Origin: Opitutales bacterium UBA7389
Lineage (GTDB): Bacteria > Verrucomicrobiota > Verrucomicrobiia > Opitutales > Opitutaceae
Direction of reading: 5' to 3'
Assembly (NCBI GenBank): GCA_002474325.1
Contig: DKNL01000088.1
Span: 1 to 16,678, forward strand
DNA: 16,678 nucleotides
The notes below the pieces were generated by a model. The model ran no database searches, was not told the origin of the DNA, and saw only the letters and a program-made list of their open reading frames with translations. Positions within the stretch are counted from its first letter, which is position 1; every line of letters starts with the position of its first letter. Positions 14,479 to 16,678 of the stretch are shown in pieces. Both the position numbers and the translations under genes were made by a program.

Positions 14479-14841
14479 AAACCGTATTCGATACTCCGTT
14501 ATAGAAACGAAGCAAACCTAAACACCTCGAGAATCGCAAAAACTTGCGATTTAATGCTTTAGGAAGGGTCTTTTGGTAAATTCGCTGCTAATTATTGGTA
14601 GTTTCCAATTCATGACAAACTTGGAACAAAACCCGTGTATCCAGTGCCCAGAGGTCAAAATAAACCAGTTTATAGGTATCCTTACCGACAAAATTGACCT
14701 TGTTCCAATTTTGTTCGCCTGGAACATTAATCTCGATAGCGGCATCTCGAAAATCTGCTCTCGAGCGTTTGAACGGACGGTTTAGAAGTCTCAACCTAAA
14801 TGCTCGTAAACAGCTTTTTGAAAAAATGCCCCGTTTAAAAC
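14479..14841. other. 363-bp gap between SWIB and response-regulator genes
   Basis: This stretch is AT-rich and should hold two divergent promoters. The clearest object is the inverted repeat at 14532-14551. On the minus strand a 68-codon frame (14588-14794, TTG start) reads fairly protein-like in its last part (VNFVGKDTYKLVYFDLWALDTRVLF), but it has no ATG, no Shine-Dalgarno and no family I recognise; the frame stays open upstream to about 14841. It may be a remnant of a gene. I see no RNA gene here. Confidence 0.5.
14532..14551. promoter_or_regulatory. Perfect 8-bp inverted repeat upstream of the SWIB gene
   Basis: AATCGCAA (14532-14539), loop AAAC, TTGCGATT (14544-14551). The two arms are exact complements. 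It is followed on neither strand by a U-tract, so it is not a standard terminator. Its position 54 bp before the SWIB start suits an operator for a dimeric regulator or a structured 5' leader. Confidence 0.5.
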
Positions 14842-15519
14842 ATGTATAAAAGCGAAACCCGTATTGTTGTCATTGAAGATCAGATCATGCTGAGAGATTT
14901 TGTAACTAGCCTCGCCTCAAGCATACCCGGCATCACCGTCGTCGGAGAGGCTGTGGACAGAAGGGAAGGCCTGAGGCTTTGCTAAGATGAAAAACCGGAC
15001 CTGGTTATATTAGATCTGCTCCTACCCAGTTTGAATGGATCTGAAATCATAAGGCAATTTGGCAAGAAGCATCCCAAAACCCGTTTCATCGCCATTTCCG
15101 CCAATTTCACGCCAGATTCGATACGCGAACTGCTCGAATTAGGCTGCCACGGCATCATATCCAAAAGTTCATCGGCATTTAAGCTCACCAAAGGCCTCAA
15201 AGAGGTGTCTGAGGGCAGAAGCTATTTGTGCCCCATGGCAGCCAGACTATTGCGTGAATCCCACATTTTCCGGTCTCAAACCGGGTGCCGCAAAGGCCGC
15301 CTCTCCAATCGAGAACGCGAAGTGCTTCAGGCTGCGGCCGAGGGATTCAGCACCAAGCAGATTGCCGAGCAGCTTGATGTTAGCGTGAAAACCATCGAGG
15401 CCCATCGAGTCAATCTGATGAAAAAACTAGAAGCCAGAAGCACCGTCGATCTGACTCGCTACGCCTACGAAATGGGGATTGTCGAGCTTCCCAATCGCTA
15501 CATCCAACCCTCGCACTAA
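14842..15519 (+). pseudogene. NarL/LuxR-family response regulator interrupted by an in-frame TAA
   Basis: From ATG 14842 the frame reads a receiver domain start (TRIVVIEDQIMLRDFV, with acidic residues E12/D13) and then hits TAA at 14983-14985 (codon 48), between LRLC and DEKPDLVILDLLLP. After the stop the same frame continues without interruption to 15519: phosphoacceptor D58, conserved S86 and K108, and a complete LuxR-type helix-turn-helix (LSNREREVLQAAAEGFSTKQIAEQLDVSV onward, 154-213). Without the stop it would be 225 aa, the normal length of a NarL-type regulator. The alignment position of the stop is a variable polar residue, so a single base change from CAA, GAA or AAA explains it. There is no frameshift. 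Explanations: a nonsense mutation, a sequencing error, or readthrough. Restarts at TTG 15031 or ATG 15235 would give forms lacking the phosphorylation site, the latter just the DNA-binding part. No histidine kinase is adjacent. Confidence 0.8.
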
Positions 15520-15647
15520 GATTGGCCACGCCAGATCTCGCTGGCTCAGCCGATCCACACGGAAGCCTGCAGGCAAAACCTTTCAGGACGCATTTACCTT
15601 GAATATATTACATCTGTAGTTCATAACAGCTAAACATTGTCCAAACG

Positions 15648-15677
15648 AATCGGAAACAAGCTGAAAACCTGCCGATT
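15648..15677 (+). other. Weak inverted repeat after the response-regulator gene
   Basis: AATCGG (15648-15653) and CCGATT (15672-15677) can pair around an 18-nt loop, followed by TTATAT. It could mark the end of the response-regulator transcript, or be an operator ahead of exbB. The 293-bp gap (15520-15812) otherwise shows only the palindrome GCCTGCAGGC (near 15566) and TTGACT near 15692, without a well-spaced -10. Confidence 0.25.
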
Positions 15678-15812
15678 TTATATGGGGATACGCTTGACTC
15701 GATTGTTGAAACGCTATTTCACCAACATTCTCGCAGCGGCAATTTGATCTCCGAAATTAAATACCGGTGGACCGCTTAGTTCCCCTGCTGACAATTCAAA
15801 TTTCCTACCTCC

Positions 15813-16424
15813 ATGTACGACGACAAACCATATCTAGATCAGGCAACTGAAATCCTTGGATCTGGCGGATGGATCATGATTCCGCTATTCGTTCTGGGTC
15901 TGATGGCATTTTTCGTAGCTGCCAGGCTCTGGGTATTCTTCCTTCAAGGACACTTTCGCAAGACCTCTATGGAAAAGTGTGAGGCCTGGGTGAGGGATTC
16001 ATCTAACGCAAAGGGCCAGGTGGGCGAAATCATCCGCTACTCGCAGGATGGCGTTGAATCGCTAAATGATATTCAAAACCGCTTCGCAGAGATCCGAACT
16101 GCAGAGATGCCCCGTCTTAACCAAAACATAACCTTCCTAACCATCGTGGTGAACACCGCTCCGTTGATGGGTCTACTGGGAACGGTTTTGGGCATGTTAA
16201 CCACATTCTACGGTATTTCCCTTGGGGGATCTGAAAGTACGACTAATATCGTTGCCAGCGGGATTCACGAAGCACTGATTACAACTCAGATGGGACTCTG
16301 CTTGGCAATCCCCGGATATTTCGTCATCTATTATTTAAGACAGAAAGTCATCGACTACGAAGGGTTTCTCGTTCGCTTGGAGAGCATCACCTTGCAACAG
16401 TTCCGGAATCGAGTCGCAAGCTAG
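15813..16424 (+). CDS. exbB: ExbB/TolQ/MotA-family proton-channel protein
   Basis: The 203-aa product has the three-TM layout of ExbB/TolQ: TM1 about 20-43 (WIMIPLFVLGLMAFFVAARLW), a cytoplasmic region about 45-104, TM2 about 106-131 (NTAPLMGLLGTVLGMLTTF) and TM3 about 153-175 (HEALITTQMGLCLAIPGYFV). The P-L-x-G-L-L-G-T-V-x-G-M signature and the E-A-L-I-T-T motif are typical. ExbB forms the pentameric stator that, with ExbD, converts the proton gradient into motion of TonB for outer-membrane transport. The next gene is TonB-like and lies 33 bp downstream, supporting ExbB over TolQ or MotA. No Shine-Dalgarno before ATG 15813. Confidence 0.9.
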   Translation: MYDDKPYLDQATEILGSGGWIMIPLFVLGLMAFFVAARLWVFFLQGHFRKTSMEKCEAWVRDSSNAKGQVGEIIRYSQDGVESLNDIQNRFAEIRTAEMPRLNQNITFLTIVVNTAPLMGLLGTVLGMLTTFYGISLGGSESTTNIVASGIHEALITTQMGLCLAIPGYFVIYYLRQKVIDYEGFLVRLESITLQQFRNRVAS

Positions 16425-16457
16425 CCAACGAAAAATTGAACACCACGAAATCCCTAA

Positions 16458-16678
16458 ATGAGCACAAATTATACGGCATCGAATCAAGAAGGTAGCTTCT
16501 TCGTGAATGGTATTCTCGGAATAGCGTTCACAGCCGGAATCTTCATTGTCCTGCCCGCCATGCATATCCTTGGTCAAATCACCATGGAGACGCGGGAAGT
16601 CGTTACAATGGATTCGAGTGAGGCCCCGCCTCCTCCACCGCCTGAGGATATCCCGCCGCCGCCTGAAGATAAGGAAGA
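16458..16678 (+). CDS. TonB-like energy transducer (N-terminus only)
   Basis: Seventy-three codons are visible before the window ends. A short cytoplasmic start (MSTNYTASNQEGSFFVNG) is followed by one hydrophobic segment (about 19-38, ILGIAFTAGIFIVLPAMHIL) and then by a proline/glutamate-rich stretch (E-A, six Pro, E-D-I, four Pro, E-D-K), the layout of TonB with its periplasm-spanning linker. TonB carries energy from ExbB/ExbD to outer-membrane receptors. The C-terminal TonB domain, which would confirm the call, is outside the window. An ExbD would also have one N-terminal TM, but it would lack the proline repeats. The proline runs make EF-P relevant to its translation. Confidence 0.7.
   Translation, partial: MSTNYTASNQEGSFFVNGILGIAFTAGIFIVLPAMHILGQITMETREVVTMDSSEAPPPPPPEDIPPPPEDKE

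Noticed and set aside
15560..15580. GCCTGCAGGC palindrome as a terminator
   Set aside because: It is a 10-bp palindrome with no loop and no U-tract; it cannot form a useful RNA hairpin.
16619..16678. CCG/CCT-rich tract at the right edge as a tandem repeat
   Set aside because: It is the codon-level consequence of the proline-rich linker of a TonB-like protein; codons vary and the unit is not exact.
1..16678. CRISPR arrays, insertion sequences, tRNA/rRNA genes or a phage-defence island
   Set aside because: No regularly spaced repeats, no terminal inverted repeats with transposase motifs, no tRNA cloverleaf and no defence-type domains were seen on either strand.

Overview
The window looks like chromosomal DNA from a Verrucomicrobiota bacterium, probably of class Opitutae (Puniceicoccales/Opitutales). 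This is inferred from gene content, not from a search. The pointers are a fused LpxC-FabZ protein followed by lpxA (as in Bacteroidetes, Chlorobi and Verrucomicrobia), a stand-alone SWIB-domain protein, a GYF_2-domain membrane protein, a PpiD-like foldase and an ExbB/TonB pair. The cell is clearly diderm: lipid A synthesis, periplasmic folding, a TolC-type outer-membrane channel and TonB energisation are all present. Almost no gene start carries a recognisable Shine-Dalgarno sequence.

Layout. On the minus strand, 1-93 is the N-terminus of a ribulokinase-like FGGY sugar kinase cut by the window edge. Positions 265-2413 (minus) hold the lipid A/fatty acid unit lpxC-fabZ followed by lpxA. Divergent from it is efp (2548-3105, plus). 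Next is a convergent thymidine/pyrimidine-nucleoside phosphorylase (3309-4649, minus) with a good terminator, and then the divergent argS (about 5003-6760, plus). The argS leader contains a 29-codon ORF with the strongest Shine-Dalgarno sequence in the window and a terminator-like hairpin over three Arg codons.

From 6898 to 13166 everything is on the plus strand and mostly concerns the envelope: a GYF_2/multi-TM protein, a 123-aa single-TM protein, a PpiD/SurA-like periplasmic chaperone, a tiny CPxC protein, a CPBP (CAAX-type) intramembrane protease, a TolC-family channel (4-nt overlap with the protease gene) and a YfcE-type phosphoesterase. An endonuclease/exonuclease/phosphatase-family hydrolase follows (13279-14166), convergent with a minus-strand SWIB gene (14206-14478).

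The right end carries an orphan NarL/LuxR-type response regulator whose receiver domain is interrupted by an in-frame TAA (14842-15519). It is followed by exbB and the start of a TonB-like gene that runs off the window.

I see no CRISPR array, insertion sequence, tRNA, rRNA, prophage or obvious new defence system. The points most worth checking are the nucleoside phosphorylase that has lost the core of its family signature, the possible Arg-codon attenuator ahead of argS, the nonsense codon in the response regulator, and the SD-poor character of the window.
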